DNA of 64,000 nucleotides from Sphingorhabdus sp. (lineage in GTDB: Bacteria > Pseudomonadota > Alphaproteobacteria > Sphingomonadales > Sphingomonadaceae). The stretch lies in NCBI RefSeq assembly GCF_023910635.1, contig NZ_JAAVVZ010000003.1:1-64000 (forward strand). The letters run 5' to 3'. The notes under the pieces are model-generated. The model was not told where the DNA came from, ran no database searches, and saw nothing but the letters and a program-made list of their open reading frames with translations. A program made the translations under genes and the position numbers. Position 1 is the first letter of the stretch. Every line of letters begins with the position of its first letter. Positions 44,996 to 54,485 of the stretch are shown in pieces.

Positions 44996-45802
44996 ATGAC
45001 TGATTCGCTTCCAATAAACGAAGTTGTACGCCGCACGGGACTGACAAGCCGCACATTGCGTTTTTACGAAACCAAGGGGCTCGTCGCACCACTGCGCACT
45101 GCTTCAGGGCGCAGGATATTCGGTGCGCGCGAATTGTCGCGCTTGCATCAGATCGCGGTCCTGAAATCGGCAGGGTTGAGTCTATCGCAAATGCAACGTC
45201 TGTTTGCGGGACATAGTGTCGATATGTCGGCGATGTTGACCGCTCAGCTAAAAATGCTTGATGAAGAGGCTGCGCAGATAAACAGCGCGCGCCAAATCAT
45301 TCGCTTTGCAATGTCGCGCCTCGACGACGGTGAACGGATCGACCCCGCGACATTTTGTGCGCTCATCGAATCTGGACAGCGGATGACGAATCAAGAGCCA
45401 AGGGAATGGCAAGCCATAACCGACCGATATTTTTCTCCGGAGGAGAAAGCGAAATGGGCAAGGGCATGGCAATTAATCGGTGCTGACTTCGATGCGCGAT
45501 CCTATGATGCGCAATGGCAGAGTTTGGGCGACCGTATCAAAGCCGCGATACCAATGGAGCCCGAAAGCGAACGCGCGCAGGGCTTTGTCGATGAGTGGTT
45601 CGAACTGCTCAAGCCCTTTTCTGCGGTCAGCACGCCTGACATGTGGCAATCGAGCATAAAAATGTTTGACGAAATGGATCAATGGACAGGCGAAGGCGCA
45701 CCCGACCCCGGTTTCGACAAGTTGGTCTGGGACTTTATGAAACGCGCCACGACGGCGCGCATCATGCGGGGCGGGACGTTGCCTTGGGTCAGGACCACTT
45801 AA
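44996..45802 (+). CDS. MerR-family regulator with TipAS-like effector domain
   Basis: 268 residues. N-terminal MerR HTH (INEVVRRTGLTSRTLRFYE, ETKGLVAPLR), dimer helix, then an all-helical C-terminal domain (REWQAITDRYFSPEEKAKW to PFSAVSTPDMW) like TipAS drug-binding domains. The last codons lie inside the left arm of a 20-bp inverted repeat, so the end LPWVRTT may have been rewritten by that element. Start at 44996 preferred to 44981. Confidence 0.82.
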   Translation: MTDSLPINEVVRRTGLTSRTLRFYETKGLVAPLRTASGRRIFGARELSRLHQIAVLKSAGLSLSQMQRLFAGHSVDMSAMLTAQLKMLDEEAAQINSARQIIRFAMSRLDDGERIDPATFCALIESGQRMTNQEPREWQAITDRYFSPEEKAKWARAWQLIGADFDARSYDAQWQSLGDRIKAAIPMEPESERAQGFVDEWFELLKPFSAVSTPDMWQSSIKMFDEMDQWTGEGAPDPGFDKLVWDFMKRATTARIMRGGTLPWVRTT

Positions 45803-45868
45803 ATCCATCTTCGCGGCGTCAAAATGGCCTCAAACCGCGAAGGTGGACTTAAGTGGTCCTGACCCAAG
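45783..45868. repeat. Long hairpin element with perfect 20-bp inverted ends
   Basis: CTTGGGTCAGGACCACTTAA (45783-45802) and its exact inverse (45849-45868) enclose a 46-bp core whose edges also pair (TCTTCGCGG / CCGCGAAGG). It overlaps the end of the MerR gene and precedes the SMR gene by 30 bp. Related pieces occur at 30436-30467 and 39643-39659. Confidence 0.92.
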
Positions 45869-45897
45869 TTTTGAAGCGAACAAAGAGGGAGATTGAA

Positions 45898-46266
45898 ATG
45901 AACGCGTGGATCTATCTGGCAATCGCCATTGCCTTTGAAATAGCAGGAACGAGCCTGCTCAAGGCGTCGGACGGCTTTGCCCGTATCGGCCTCGGTATTG
46001 GCTCGATGGCATGTTATTGGGTATGCTTCGCCTTCCTTGCCGTGGCGATGAAGAGCATTCCGGTGGGGGTAGCTTACGCGATCTGGGCCGGGGTCGGGAT
46101 ATTGGCGATTACCATCATCGGTTGGCTGGTGTTCAAACAAAGCCTGCAACCCATCCAGATTGGGTTTATCCTGCTGATCTTGGTCGGGGCAACCGGGTTA
46201 AATCTGACAACAAAAGCCGATGCCGCAGAGCCTCAACGTGTCGGTTCGGGCATGTCCCCCGAATAA
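45898..46266 (+). CDS. SMR-family multidrug efflux protein
   Basis: 122 residues, four membrane helices, with the essential glutamate in AIAFEIAGTSLLKAS (about 13), and WAGVGILAITIIGWLVF (about 61-77) as in EmrE/QacE. Exports cationic compounds with proton exchange. ATG 45898 follows GAGGGAG. Adjacent MerR/TipAS regulator suggests drug-responsive control. Tail overlaps the convergent dehydrogenase gene by 34 bp. Confidence 0.9.
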   Translation: MNAWIYLAIAIAFEIAGTSLLKASDGFARIGLGIGSMACYWVCFAFLAVAMKSIPVGVAYAIWAGVGILAITIIGWLVFKQSLQPIQIGFILLILVGATGLNLTTKADAAEPQRVGSGMSPE

Positions 46267-47102
46267 TCGTAAAATCCGCGCTTTACCTTGCGGCCATACC
46301 ATCCGGCCTCAACATATTTTTGCAGCAAGGGCGCAGGGCGGAACTTTGGATCGCCCGTCGATTGGAACAGTATATTGGTGATTTCAAGACAGGTATCGAG
46401 CCCGATAAAATCTGCCAAGGTCAGGGGCCCCATGGGGTGATTGAGGCCAAGCTGGCACGCGGTATCGATATCGCGCATGTTGGCAACGCCTTCGCCAAGC
46501 GCAAAGATTGCTTCGTTGATCATGGGCATCAACACGCGGTTGACGATGAAGCCCGGCGCATCATTGGCAAAAACCAATTGCTTGCCAAGCGCTTCGCCAT
46601 ATTGGCGCACGATGTCGACCGTCGCGTCCGTCGTCGCAAGCCCACGGATGATTTCAATCAGGCCCATGACGGGCACCGGATTGAAGAAATGGACACCAAT
46701 AAATCTTTTTGGGTCGGACGACGCCTGCGCCAAACGGGTAATAGGGATGGACGATGTGTTCGATGCCAGCACCGCCTGATGGCCAAGGATTTTGCCCACA
46801 GCCTCAAATATCTTGCGCTTGATATCCTCGCGCTCGGTCGCCGCTTCGATGATTAGCCCGGCATCAGCCATCGGTTCATAGCTGGCGACAGGCTCAATGC
46901 GCGCCAACACTGTGTCGGCTTCGACCTGCCCCATTTTCTCTTTGGCGACCAAGCGGACCAAGGCTTTGGCAATGCTGGCTTTGCCTGCTTCGGCCTTGGC
47001 CAGATCAAGGTCGGATAGATAGACATGATAGCCAGCAGCAGCGCTCACTTGCGATATGCCTGCACCCATTTGACCCGCCCCGATAACACCAACTGCACGC
47101 AT
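46233..47102 (-). CDS. 3-hydroxybutyryl-CoA dehydrogenase
   Basis: 289 residues. NAD site GVIGAGQMGAGISQVSA (about 4-20), EAATEREDIKRKIFE, catalytic histidine in IGVHFFNPVPVMGLIEII (about 136-153) and the C-terminal NHPMGPLTLADFIGLDTCL. Oxidises 3-hydroxyacyl-CoA in butyrate/polyhydroxybutyrate or fatty-acid metabolism. Single gene. Confidence 0.9.
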   Translation of the reverse strand: MRAVGVIGAGQMGAGISQVSAAAGYHVYLSDLDLAKAEAGKASIAKALVRLVAKEKMGQVEADTVLARIEPVASYEPMADAGLIIEAATEREDIKRKIFEAVGKILGHQAVLASNTSSIPITRLAQASSDPKRFIGVHFFNPVPVMGLIEIIRGLATTDATVDIVRQYGEALGKQLVFANDAPGFIVNRVLMPMINEAIFALGEGVANMRDIDTACQLGLNHPMGPLTLADFIGLDTCLEITNILFQSTGDPKFRPAPLLQKYVEAGWYGRKVKRGFYDYSGDMPEPTR

Positions 47103-47291
47103 TTTTTCACTCCGATTTCGCTTCCATCCGGGCTCTAGCGAACCCCATGCCCAAGCGCCAGCCTTGCGCTTGTCTTATGCCTTTGGCGCGCACAACCGCA
47201 AGGGTATCGCAAGCTTGGGCTAGCGTTTCCATCAATTTCCACTTAAGCGCGGCATAAATCCTCCAGATTCAAGGCAGAAAGTCATTTAGCC

Positions 47292-48611
47292 ATGTCCACA
47301 CCCGTTCGTCATGCACCCCTTAAAGTGGGCCTCGCTGGACTTGGAACCGTGGGCAGTGGTGTCATTCGCCTGATTGAAGAAAATGCAGCGCTTATTGCGC
47401 GTAGAGCCGGCCGCGAGATCAAGATTGTCGCCATTACCGCGCGTGACCGGACAAAGGATCGCGGCGTTGATCTGTCGCCGTATCGCTGGGTCGACGACAT
47501 GGGTGCGCTTGCGACCACGGACGATATTGACGTTGTGGTAGAGCTCGTCGGGGGATCCGATGGCCCTGCCCTGACCTTGGCCCGTGAGACTTTGTCCAAC
47601 GGACGCGCTTTGGTGACCGCCAACAAGGCGATGATCGCGCATCATGGTTTCGAGCTTGCGGCTTTGGCGGAGAGCAAGCAGGCTGCGCTCAAATTTGAAG
47701 CGGCTGTTGCCGGAGGTATTCCTGTCATTCAAGGTCTGCGCGATGGTGCCGCCGCCAACCGCATTGACCGGGTCTATGGCATTCTCAATGGCACATGCAA
47801 TTTCATCCTGTCCACTATGGAGCGCGACGGGCTGGATTTTGCGCAGGTTCTTTCCGATGCGCAGGCCAAGGGCTTTGCCGAAGCCGATCCGTCGTTCGAC
47901 ATTGACGGGATCGATGCCGCACATAAGCTTTCGATTCTTGCCTCCTTAAGCTTTGGCTCTGTCATCGACTTTAGCGGAGTTGAGGCGCGCGGTGTGCGTA
48001 AAATCCTGGCGGCGGACATCGCGCAGGCCAAAACCTTGGGCTATCGTATCCGGCTGATTGGCCTTGCTGAAATTGACGGCGACAATGGATCGTCGACTAT
48101 TTTTCAGCGCGTTGAGCCGTGCCTCGTGCCGCTGAGCCACCCGCTCGCAGTTGTCACAGGCGCAACCAACGCCGTCGTTGCAGAGGGCAATTTCTCGGGC
48201 CGCCTGCTGTTCCAAGGCGCAGGCGCAGGCGACAAGCCAACAGCGTCAGCGGTCGTCGCCGATTTGGTCGATATTGCGCGCAAGGAAACCGGCCCTGCAT
48301 TCTCCATGCCGTCGGCTGAACTTGAAAAAATGCCGCGCGCAGCCTCGGCGCACCGGATCAGCAAAACTTATTTGCGCATGTTGGTGGCCGACCGGGTCGG
48401 TGTGCTCGCGGAAATCACCGCAGCGATGCGCGATGCGGGGCTGTCGATTGAAAGCCTCATCCAAACCGAGGCAGGTGACGATGGTTCGGCATTGATTGCC
48501 ATGGTTACACATGCTGGGCCCGAGCAAGCCATCAACGACACCATAAATGCGCTTTCAACATCCGATAGCTTGCTTGGCGAGCCGATGGTGATGCACATTT
48601 TGGGCGAATGA
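47292..48611 (+). CDS. hom: Homoserine dehydrogenase
   Basis: 439 residues. NAD(P) motif VGLAGLGTVGSGVIRLI (about 12-28), LVTANKAMIAHHGFEL, the catalytic region GILNGTCNFILSTM and FAEADPSFDIDGIDAAHKL, and a C-terminal ACT domain (VADRVGVLAEITAAMRDAG) for threonine feedback. Common route to threonine and methionine. Stop is directly adjacent to the convergent gene stop. Confidence 0.95.
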   Translation: MSTPVRHAPLKVGLAGLGTVGSGVIRLIEENAALIARRAGREIKIVAITARDRTKDRGVDLSPYRWVDDMGALATTDDIDVVVELVGGSDGPALTLARETLSNGRALVTANKAMIAHHGFELAALAESKQAALKFEAAVAGGIPVIQGLRDGAAANRIDRVYGILNGTCNFILSTMERDGLDFAQVLSDAQAKGFAEADPSFDIDGIDAAHKLSILASLSFGSVIDFSGVEARGVRKILAADIAQAKTLGYRIRLIGLAEIDGDNGSSTIFQRVEPCLVPLSHPLAVVTGATNAVVAEGNFSGRLLFQGAGAGDKPTASAVVADLVDIARKETGPAFSMPSAELEKMPRAASAHRISKTYLRMLVADRVGVLAEITAAMRDAGLSIESLIQTEAGDDGSALIAMVTHAGPEQAINDTINALSTSDSLLGEPMVMHILGE

Positions 48612-49031
48612 TCAGGGCGGTGCGTTCTCGCCGTCGGTGACAATCATATCCGGTTCAGGCAGCCCTTTAAGCACTTCTTCCAAGGGGATCGCCGGCGGCG
48701 GAACATAGCCGAACGAAGATGTCCAAAATGGCGGAATTTTAGGGATTGGCGAGCAGCAGGCCGCGCGCAGTTGCGAGACCGCCTCGCCGGGGCGGATACG
48801 GTTTTCATCAGGAGGACCTCGATCCGTAAACATGCGCTGGCTTTTATTGTCTGGGTTTTCGCCGCACACGACAATTTCGTCGGTTGCAGGATATTTAACG
48901 CAGCCATCTTCATCGACCGCAATTATCCGCCGGGCTTTTTCGATCCGTTCCGCAATTTCGTCATCGCTCACTGGCTGCGCAGAAACGACGGAAGCAGAAA
49001 GTGCCGCGGCGGCGACAAGTAATCTCGACAT
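48612..49031 (-). CDS. Exported hypothetical protein
   Basis: 139 residues with a signal peptide (SRLLVAAAALSASVVSAQ). The mature part has four cysteines (DGCVKYPATDEIVVCGE, AACCSPIPKIPP) and a Pro-rich end. DEIVVCG-type segments are common in sphingomonad exported proteins of unknown role. No domain recognised. Confidence 0.7.
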   Translation of the reverse strand: MSRLLVAAAALSASVVSAQPVSDDEIAERIEKARRIIAVDEDGCVKYPATDEIVVCGENPDNKSQRMFTDRGPPDENRIRPGEAVSQLRAACCSPIPKIPPFWTSSFGYVPPPAIPLEEVLKGLPEPDMIVTDGENAPP

Positions 49032-49136
49032 TTAGCTACGCCTTCCCTATCGGAACCGCAGTGCCGACGTTAACGCCCCAGATGCCGAAATTTCTTTCCC
49101 CAGAAACCCGATATTTCAAATAGCTAGGAAAAAACG

Positions 49137-50120
49137 ATGACTACAGCAAGCCAAATCCTCGACCGGGTCCTTGTTTTGGAAATGGTGCGGGTGACGGAAG
49201 CTGCTGCCATCGCAGCGGCGAAGCTTATTGGTCGCGGCGATGAGAAGGCAGCGGATGCCGCCGCCGTCGAAGCGATGCGCGCCGCCTTGAACGAATTATA
49301 TATGGATGGAACGGTCGTCATCGGTGAAGGCGAGCGGGACGAAGCGCCGATGCTGTTCATTGGTGAAAAGGTCGGATCGGCGATTGGCACTGGCCCCAAA
49401 ATCGACATCGCGCTGGATCCGTTGGAGGGCACTACCATCACCGCAAAGGCCGGCCCGAACGCACTGGCCGTTCTGGCCGTGGCCGAAGAAGGCAATTTAC
49501 TCAACGCGCCCGATGTCTACATGGACAAGATCGCAGTTGGCCCCGGCTATTCACCCAACATCGTCAATCTCGACAAATCGGTGGCTGAAAATGTTGCTGC
49601 TGTTGCCGCGGAAAAAGGTGTGCCGCCGCATGAGCTGATTGTGTGCGTGCTTGACCGTCCCCGCCATGAAAAGATGATCGCCGAACTGCGCGAAATTGGC
49701 TGCGGCGTCATGCTTATCCCCGATGGCGACGTCGCCGGTGTGATAGCAACCACGAACCCCGACACGACCGTCGACATCTATATGGGTAGCGGGGGCGCGC
49801 CAGAGGGCGTGCTGGCAGCCGCTGCTTTGCGTTGCGTCGGTGGCCAGTTTAAGGGCCGCTTGCTGTTCCGCAATGACGATGAGCGGCTGCGCGCCCGCAA
49901 ATGGGGTATCGAGGATCTCGACAAAATCTATGATCTTGAAGAACTGGCCAAAGGCGACTGTATCTTTGCCGCTACGGGCGTTACGCATGGTTCCTTGCTT
50001 GAGGGCGTAAAGACCCTTCGTGATGGCCGCGTGACCACCGAAAGTGTGGTGATGCGCGCCTCATCGGGCACCGTTCGCTGGGTCAAGAGCGAGCATCGGA
50101 AAGCGGACCATATCGGCTGA
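49137..50120 (+). CDS. glpX: Class II fructose-1,6-bisphosphatase
   Basis: 327 residues. VVIGEGERDEAPMLFIGE (metal site, about 60-77), IDIALDPLEGTTITAKAGPN (about 87-106) and YMGSGGAPEGVLAAAAL (about 215-231) are the GlpX signature. Gluconeogenic phosphatase; follows hom on the same strand with the short convergent gene between. Confidence 0.95.
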   Translation: MTTASQILDRVLVLEMVRVTEAAAIAAAKLIGRGDEKAADAAAVEAMRAALNELYMDGTVVIGEGERDEAPMLFIGEKVGSAIGTGPKIDIALDPLEGTTITAKAGPNALAVLAVAEEGNLLNAPDVYMDKIAVGPGYSPNIVNLDKSVAENVAAVAAEKGVPPHELIVCVLDRPRHEKMIAELREIGCGVMLIPDGDVAGVIATTNPDTTVDIYMGSGGAPEGVLAAAALRCVGGQFKGRLLFRNDDERLRARKWGIEDLDKIYDLEELAKGDCIFAATGVTHGSLLEGVKTLRDGRVTTESVVMRASSGTVRWVKSEHRKADHIG

Positions 50121-50123
50121 TAT

Positions 50124-50615
50124 TTAGTAAATACCCATTTGCAGACCCGTCGCGATCTGATCGCCCATTTCCGCTGCCGCTGATAGCTGCGCAACATCAA
50201 TAATTTTGGCCGCCAATATCGCCGCTTGTGTCTGCGCATGCGTGCACACAATCACAGTTGGCAGTATTTGTCGCAGCCGCCAGCCCGTCGCGATCCGTTC
50301 GGCCTGCGCAACCGCATTGCGTCCATCCGAACCAGCGCATACGATCATCGCATAAGGCCGCCCGTTTAGCGCGCCAAGGCAAGGATAATAGCATCGGTCG
50401 AAAAAGCTTTTCATGCCCCCGCTGATCGCCGCCAGATTTTCAGGAAAGACGAACAGATAGCCATCCGCCGCCAACATATGTTCAGGGTCGGCCTCTGCTG
50501 CGTTCAGCATCAGCACATGCACGCCCTGCCCCCGCACCGCGCCGTCATAGGCCGCCTGCGCCAGAGCCTTCGACCCGCCGGTCATGCTGTGCCAGATTAT
50601 TGCCAGTTGCTTCAT
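50124..50615 (-). CDS. Flavodoxin-fold NAD(P)H-dependent reductase
   Basis: 163 residues. KQLAIIWHSMTGGSKALAQAA (1-21) is a flavodoxin-type FMN phosphate loop, VFPENLAAISGGMKSFFDRC the second FMN contact, typical of NADPH-dependent FMN reductase/flavodoxin-family proteins. ATG 50615 chosen; 50621 adds two residues. Stop is 3 bp from the convergent glpX stop. Confidence 0.8.
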   Translation of the reverse strand: MKQLAIIWHSMTGGSKALAQAAYDGAVRGQGVHVLMLNAAEADPEHMLAADGYLFVFPENLAAISGGMKSFFDRCYYPCLGALNGRPYAMIVCAGSDGRNAVAQAERIATGWRLRQILPTVIVCTHAQTQAAILAAKIIDVAQLSAAAEMGDQIATGLQMGIY

Positions 50616-50656
50616 CCCCACTTGCTAGCACCAGCAGCGCGCCATAGGGAAGCATC

Positions 50657-52423
50657 ATGAAGCCAGTCCTCGACATAAATCACTCCATCCTTGAACAAGC
50701 CTGGCATTGGCGGGGCAGCGGCACCGATGGCCGCGACCCGGATTTTCAGCCTGACGATCTTGTGACCCAGTTGCTCATGGCGCGCGGTGTCGCGCGCGAC
50801 GATATCGAGCGGCACCGCAACCCGACCATCCGCAACTTCATGCCCGACCCGTCGATCTTTCAGGATATGGAGAATGCGGCACTTCGACTGGCACAGGCGG
50901 TTGAGGCAGGGGAGCAAATCACCGTCTATGGTGATTACGACGTCGATGGCGCGACCAGCGCGGCGCTCCTCATCCGCTTGCTGCGCAATTTGGGGCTAGA
51001 CGCAGGCTATTATATCCCGGACCGCTTGATGGAGGGCTATGGCCCCTCTGGCGAAGCCTTGGTCCGTATTGGCGACGGCGGCAGCCGCTTGATCGTTACC
51101 GTCGATTGCGGAGCCATGGCCTATGACGCCTTGTCGCAGGCCAAGGCCGCTGGGCTCGAGGTCATCGTCGTAGACCATCATAAATGCGCCACAGAGCTTC
51201 CTGAGGCCTTTGCCTTGGTCAACCCCAACCGACTGGACGAAACCGACGCAGCGGCGTCCCACGGGCATCTGGCGGCGGTTGGCGTGGCATTCCTTTTGGG
51301 GGCAGCGTTGATCCGCACGCTGCGCACCCGTGGCTATTTCGCCACCCGGGCCGAACCCAAAATCATGGAGCTACTCGATATCGTGGCCTTGGGCACCGTG
51401 GCCGACGTGGCGCAGCTGCGCGGGCTGAACCGCGCGTTCGTTGCGCAAGGGCTGAAGGTAATGGCCGCGCGCCGCAACATAGGTCTGTCCGCGCTCATTC
51501 AAGCGAGCCGCCTGACCCGCGCACCGATATGCTCCGACCTTGGCTTTGCCTTGGGTCCACGCATAAATGCCGGCGGCCGCGTCGGCAAATCTGACCTTGG
51601 CGTGCGCTTGCTGATCACCGAAGATGCGGTCGAGGCACAAGACATCGCGATGGAGCTTGACCGCCTGAATGAAGAACGCCGGGCGATTGAATCGGTGGTG
51701 CAGGAACAGGCCGAGGCCAACTTGGCCGGACAACATAACCGCGCAGTGGCGTTGTTATCTGGCGAAGGCTGGCATCCGGGTGTCATTGGCATCGTTGCCG
51801 GTCGCATCAAGGAAAAGACTGGCAAGCCATCGATCGTCATTGCCGTCGACGAAAATGGGGTCGGCAAAGGATCGGGTCGGTCCATCGCGGGTGTTGACCT
51901 GGGCGCGGCAATCATTTCGGCACGCGAGGCTGGATTGCTGGTGGCAGGCGGTGGCCATGCCATGGCGGCGGGCCTGACCGTAGCGCGCGATAAAATTGAT
52001 GCCTTGGCCGACTGGCTCGACGCGCGGCTGGCAACAGATGTCGCCAACGCATCGGGGACCAAGGCGTTGCTGATCGACGCCATTGTCGCGCCGCGCGGGC
52101 TGAACCCCATTTTTGTCGACGCCATGGAGTCCGCTGGACCTTATGGCATGGGCTGGCCCGGGCCGCGGGTGGTTACAGGGCCATTGCGAATCATCAAATG
52201 CGATATTGTCGGCAAGGACCATGTCCGCGCTATTGTGGCAGGCGACGATGGCCAGTCGTTCAAAGCCATGGCATTTCGTCAGGGCGAGACCGTTCTTGGT
52301 CAGACCATGCTCCACGCCGATCGCGGTCGCCGCTACTGGTTTGCAGGCCGCGCCAAGACCGATGACTGGGGCGCAACGCCAAAAGCGGAGCTGCATGTCG
52401 ACGACATTGCCTTTGCCGACTGA
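50657..52423 (+). CDS. recJ: Single-stranded-DNA-specific 5'-3' exonuclease
   Basis: 588 residues. DHH phosphoesterase motifs: VYGDYDVDGATSAAL (about 91-105), VTVDCGAMAYDAL, VVDHHKCATELP (about 172-183), and the DHHA1 end VAGGGHAMAAGLTVA (about 431-445). Acts in recombination and mismatch repair. The last chromosomal gene before the tRNA-associated island. Confidence 0.94.
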   Translation: MKPVLDINHSILEQAWHWRGSGTDGRDPDFQPDDLVTQLLMARGVARDDIERHRNPTIRNFMPDPSIFQDMENAALRLAQAVEAGEQITVYGDYDVDGATSAALLIRLLRNLGLDAGYYIPDRLMEGYGPSGEALVRIGDGGSRLIVTVDCGAMAYDALSQAKAAGLEVIVVDHHKCATELPEAFALVNPNRLDETDAAASHGHLAAVGVAFLLGAALIRTLRTRGYFATRAEPKIMELLDIVALGTVADVAQLRGLNRAFVAQGLKVMAARRNIGLSALIQASRLTRAPICSDLGFALGPRINAGGRVGKSDLGVRLLITEDAVEAQDIAMELDRLNEERRAIESVVQEQAEANLAGQHNRAVALLSGEGWHPGVIGIVAGRIKEKTGKPSIVIAVDENGVGKGSGRSIAGVDLGAAIISAREAGLLVAGGGHAMAAGLTVARDKIDALADWLDARLATDVANASGTKALLIDAIVAPRGLNPIFVDAMESAGPYGMGWPGPRVVTGPLRIIKCDIVGKDHVRAIVAGDDGQSFKAMAFRQGETVLGQTMLHADRGRRYWFAGRAKTDDWGATPKAELHVDDIAFAD

Positions 52424-52489
52424 ATTTGCGCCAACTTGGCCTTGACGGGGGCAGAACGAATCCGTAAAGGCGCGGCTCGCCAAGCGATT

Positions 52490-52564
52490 GGCCCCTTCGT
52501 CTAGCGGTTAGGACGCGGCCCTTTCACGGCTGAAACACGGGTTCGATTCCCGTAGGGGTCACCA
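52490..52564 (+). tRNA. tRNA-Glu (anticodon TTC)
   Basis: 75 nt including encoded CCA. Acceptor GGCCCCT/AGGGGTC with one G-T, D arm CGTCTAGCGGTTAGGACG, anticodon stem CGGCC/GGCTG with loop CTTTCAC (TTC), T arm CGGG-TTCGATT-CCCG. The integrase gene lies about 170 bp downstream, making the 3' half the probable attachment site. Confidence 0.97.
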
Positions 52565-52736
52565 TCCGTTCTGATATTCCTTGGAATACTGGGCGGTTTT
52601 GGGTATCAGTTCCCTGTCTACTGCGTTTCCAGTACATACCGACGGTACATAATGGACATTCAGCCCGTGCAGCCGAGGGTGTAATATCGGCAGGGTCGGC
52701 TCAAATTTGGTGGAGCTGGAACCGGGGTACGCCGCC

Positions 52737-54455
52737 GTGAGCGGAGTACGCGCCCCACACCTTCAACGCCGTGATGGCGTCTATCATCTGAGAATTCGGG
52801 TGCCGGACGCAATTAGGCCGCAAGTCGGCAAGACGGAGCTCGTTCGGTCTTTAAGGACCTGTTCGTTCCGCAAAGCTCGTCCTCTTGCAGCCTTACTCAC
52901 GGCTCTGGTGATGGAGGCTTTTGAAATGATTAAGACAACTCAAATGACGACAAATGATGTCCGTAAGCTAGTTCAGGACATTTTCGTGAACGTAATTGCA
53001 GAGCAGGAGGCTGTAGGGGCCTATGTTGCGCAAACTGACCAAATAGACGATGAAATGCGCGAGCAACTTTTCATGTCTCAAGATCGCATCGCGGACTTAC
53101 GAAATCAGATCGCGCTGACGAAATTTGACGGTGAAGTTCGGTATCATCTCCGCAATCTCCTTACACGCAATGGCTTTGGACAAGATGAACTGAGTCAAGC
53201 ACGCATCGACGATATTGCGAATGGTGTTGCAAGAGCTTTGATTGAGCAGCAGCGGTTTTTCCAACTTCGCATTGACGACAGGCTGGCGCACTTTTCTCCT
53301 GCTGACAGCCTATTTGTGTCGGCGGCTTTGGGAGTGACTGAGCAGGGCGTATTGCCCACCTTCAAAGGCCCGCAACTTGGCGATGCAGTTGAGAAGTATC
53401 TATCTGTTTACCGCAGCGTGTGGAAACTCAAGACTTACAAGGCTCGGGTTTGGCAACTTGGCTACCTCGTCGAGTTTTTGGGAGCACAGCGACCAATTGA
53501 AAGCATCCAGCCTAGCGATATCCGTAACTATCGGGACGCGCTTTTGACGCTTCGTGCGAACCACGGTTTTGCCGCTAGTCAGAGCTTTGCAGCTAAGCAG
53601 ACAGCAAATGCTAACGCCCGAATAAAATTGAAGACCGTAGAACTGATTTTTCAGCCCATAAAGACCTTCTTAAAATGGGCGGTTTCGGTGGAAGGGCTAA
53701 TTGAGGTGAACCCCGCACAGTCGATCAAGGTGGTTGTCAAAAAAGAGAAAACATTTGTTCGAGTGCGTCGGTCATTTGTGAAATCCGATCTGGAGCGCCT
53801 TTTCTCCTGCCCTCTTTTTATCGGCTGTCTTTCACCACATCGACGGTTTGTCGTAGGCGGCAAGGTATTCCGGGATGCAAAGTATTGGTTACCTATCCTT
53901 GGCTATTTAACGGGAGCCCGGCTTGGTGAACTCGTTCAGTTGGCAATTGGAGATGTGCGTGTCGAAGATGGCATTTCCTATATTGATATCAACGAGAAGG
54001 CGCTCGTTGGGGTTGAGACCAAATCTGTGAAGTCTGGAGCAGGTCATCGTCGGGTACCATTACATCCTGATTTGCTCTCTCTCGGGTTTATGGAGTTCGT
54101 CGCAAAAAGGGCAAAACAGGACAAGGCAGACGTAAGACTATTCAAGGATGTACCGTTCGGAGTCGATGGTCAGGCTTCGACTGAGTACAGCAAGATATTT
54201 GGCCGGTTAATGGACAAGGTTGGCCTTACAGACCCGCAACTCGTTTTCCACAGCTTCCGGCACACTGCTGAAGACGCCCTAAGGGATGCAGGTTGTCAGC
54301 CCTACGTGATCGACCGGATTATCGGTCACGCTGATAACACAATGGGCGGCAAGTACGGGTCAGGGGTTTCGCTAAGTGTTTTGGCTGAAGCAGTGGCGTC
54401 TATGAAGCTCCCGGTTAGGCTCCCCAGCCTGTTGCCGACCGCCAAAAAAGACTAG
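52737..54455 (+). CDS. Tyrosine-family site-specific integrase
   Basis: About 570 residues. An N-terminal DUF6538-like segment (HLQRRDGVYHLRIRVPDAI), a long helical middle and a C-terminal catalytic domain with the full set: R in GARLGELVQLAI, K/H region GAGHRRVPLHPDL, HxxR in HSFRHTAEDALRDAG, H in IGHADNTMGG and the nucleophile Y of GKYGSGV. Sits next to tRNA-Glu, the presumed target. Start uncertain: GTG 52737 has GGGG upstream; TTG 52707 and GTG 52710 are possible. Residues 60-200 show no recognised fold. Confidence 0.88.
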   Translation: MSGVRAPHLQRRDGVYHLRIRVPDAIRPQVGKTELVRSLRTCSFRKARPLAALLTALVMEAFEMIKTTQMTTNDVRKLVQDIFVNVIAEQEAVGAYVAQTDQIDDEMREQLFMSQDRIADLRNQIALTKFDGEVRYHLRNLLTRNGFGQDELSQARIDDIANGVARALIEQQRFFQLRIDDRLAHFSPADSLFVSAALGVTEQGVLPTFKGPQLGDAVEKYLSVYRSVWKLKTYKARVWQLGYLVEFLGAQRPIESIQPSDIRNYRDALLTLRANHGFAASQSFAAKQTANANARIKLKTVELIFQPIKTFLKWAVSVEGLIEVNPAQSIKVVVKKEKTFVRVRRSFVKSDLERLFSCPLFIGCLSPHRRFVVGGKVFRDAKYWLPILGYLTGARLGELVQLAIGDVRVEDGISYIDINEKALVGVETKSVKSGAGHRRVPLHPDLLSLGFMEFVAKRAKQDKADVRLFKDVPFGVDGQASTEYSKIFGRLMDKVGLTDPQLVFHSFRHTAEDALRDAGCQPYVIDRIIGHADNTMGGKYGSGVSLSVLAEAVASMKLPVRLPSLLPTAKKD

Positions 54456-54485
54456 CGGCATTCAGGTAGTGTCTCAGTTTGAAAT

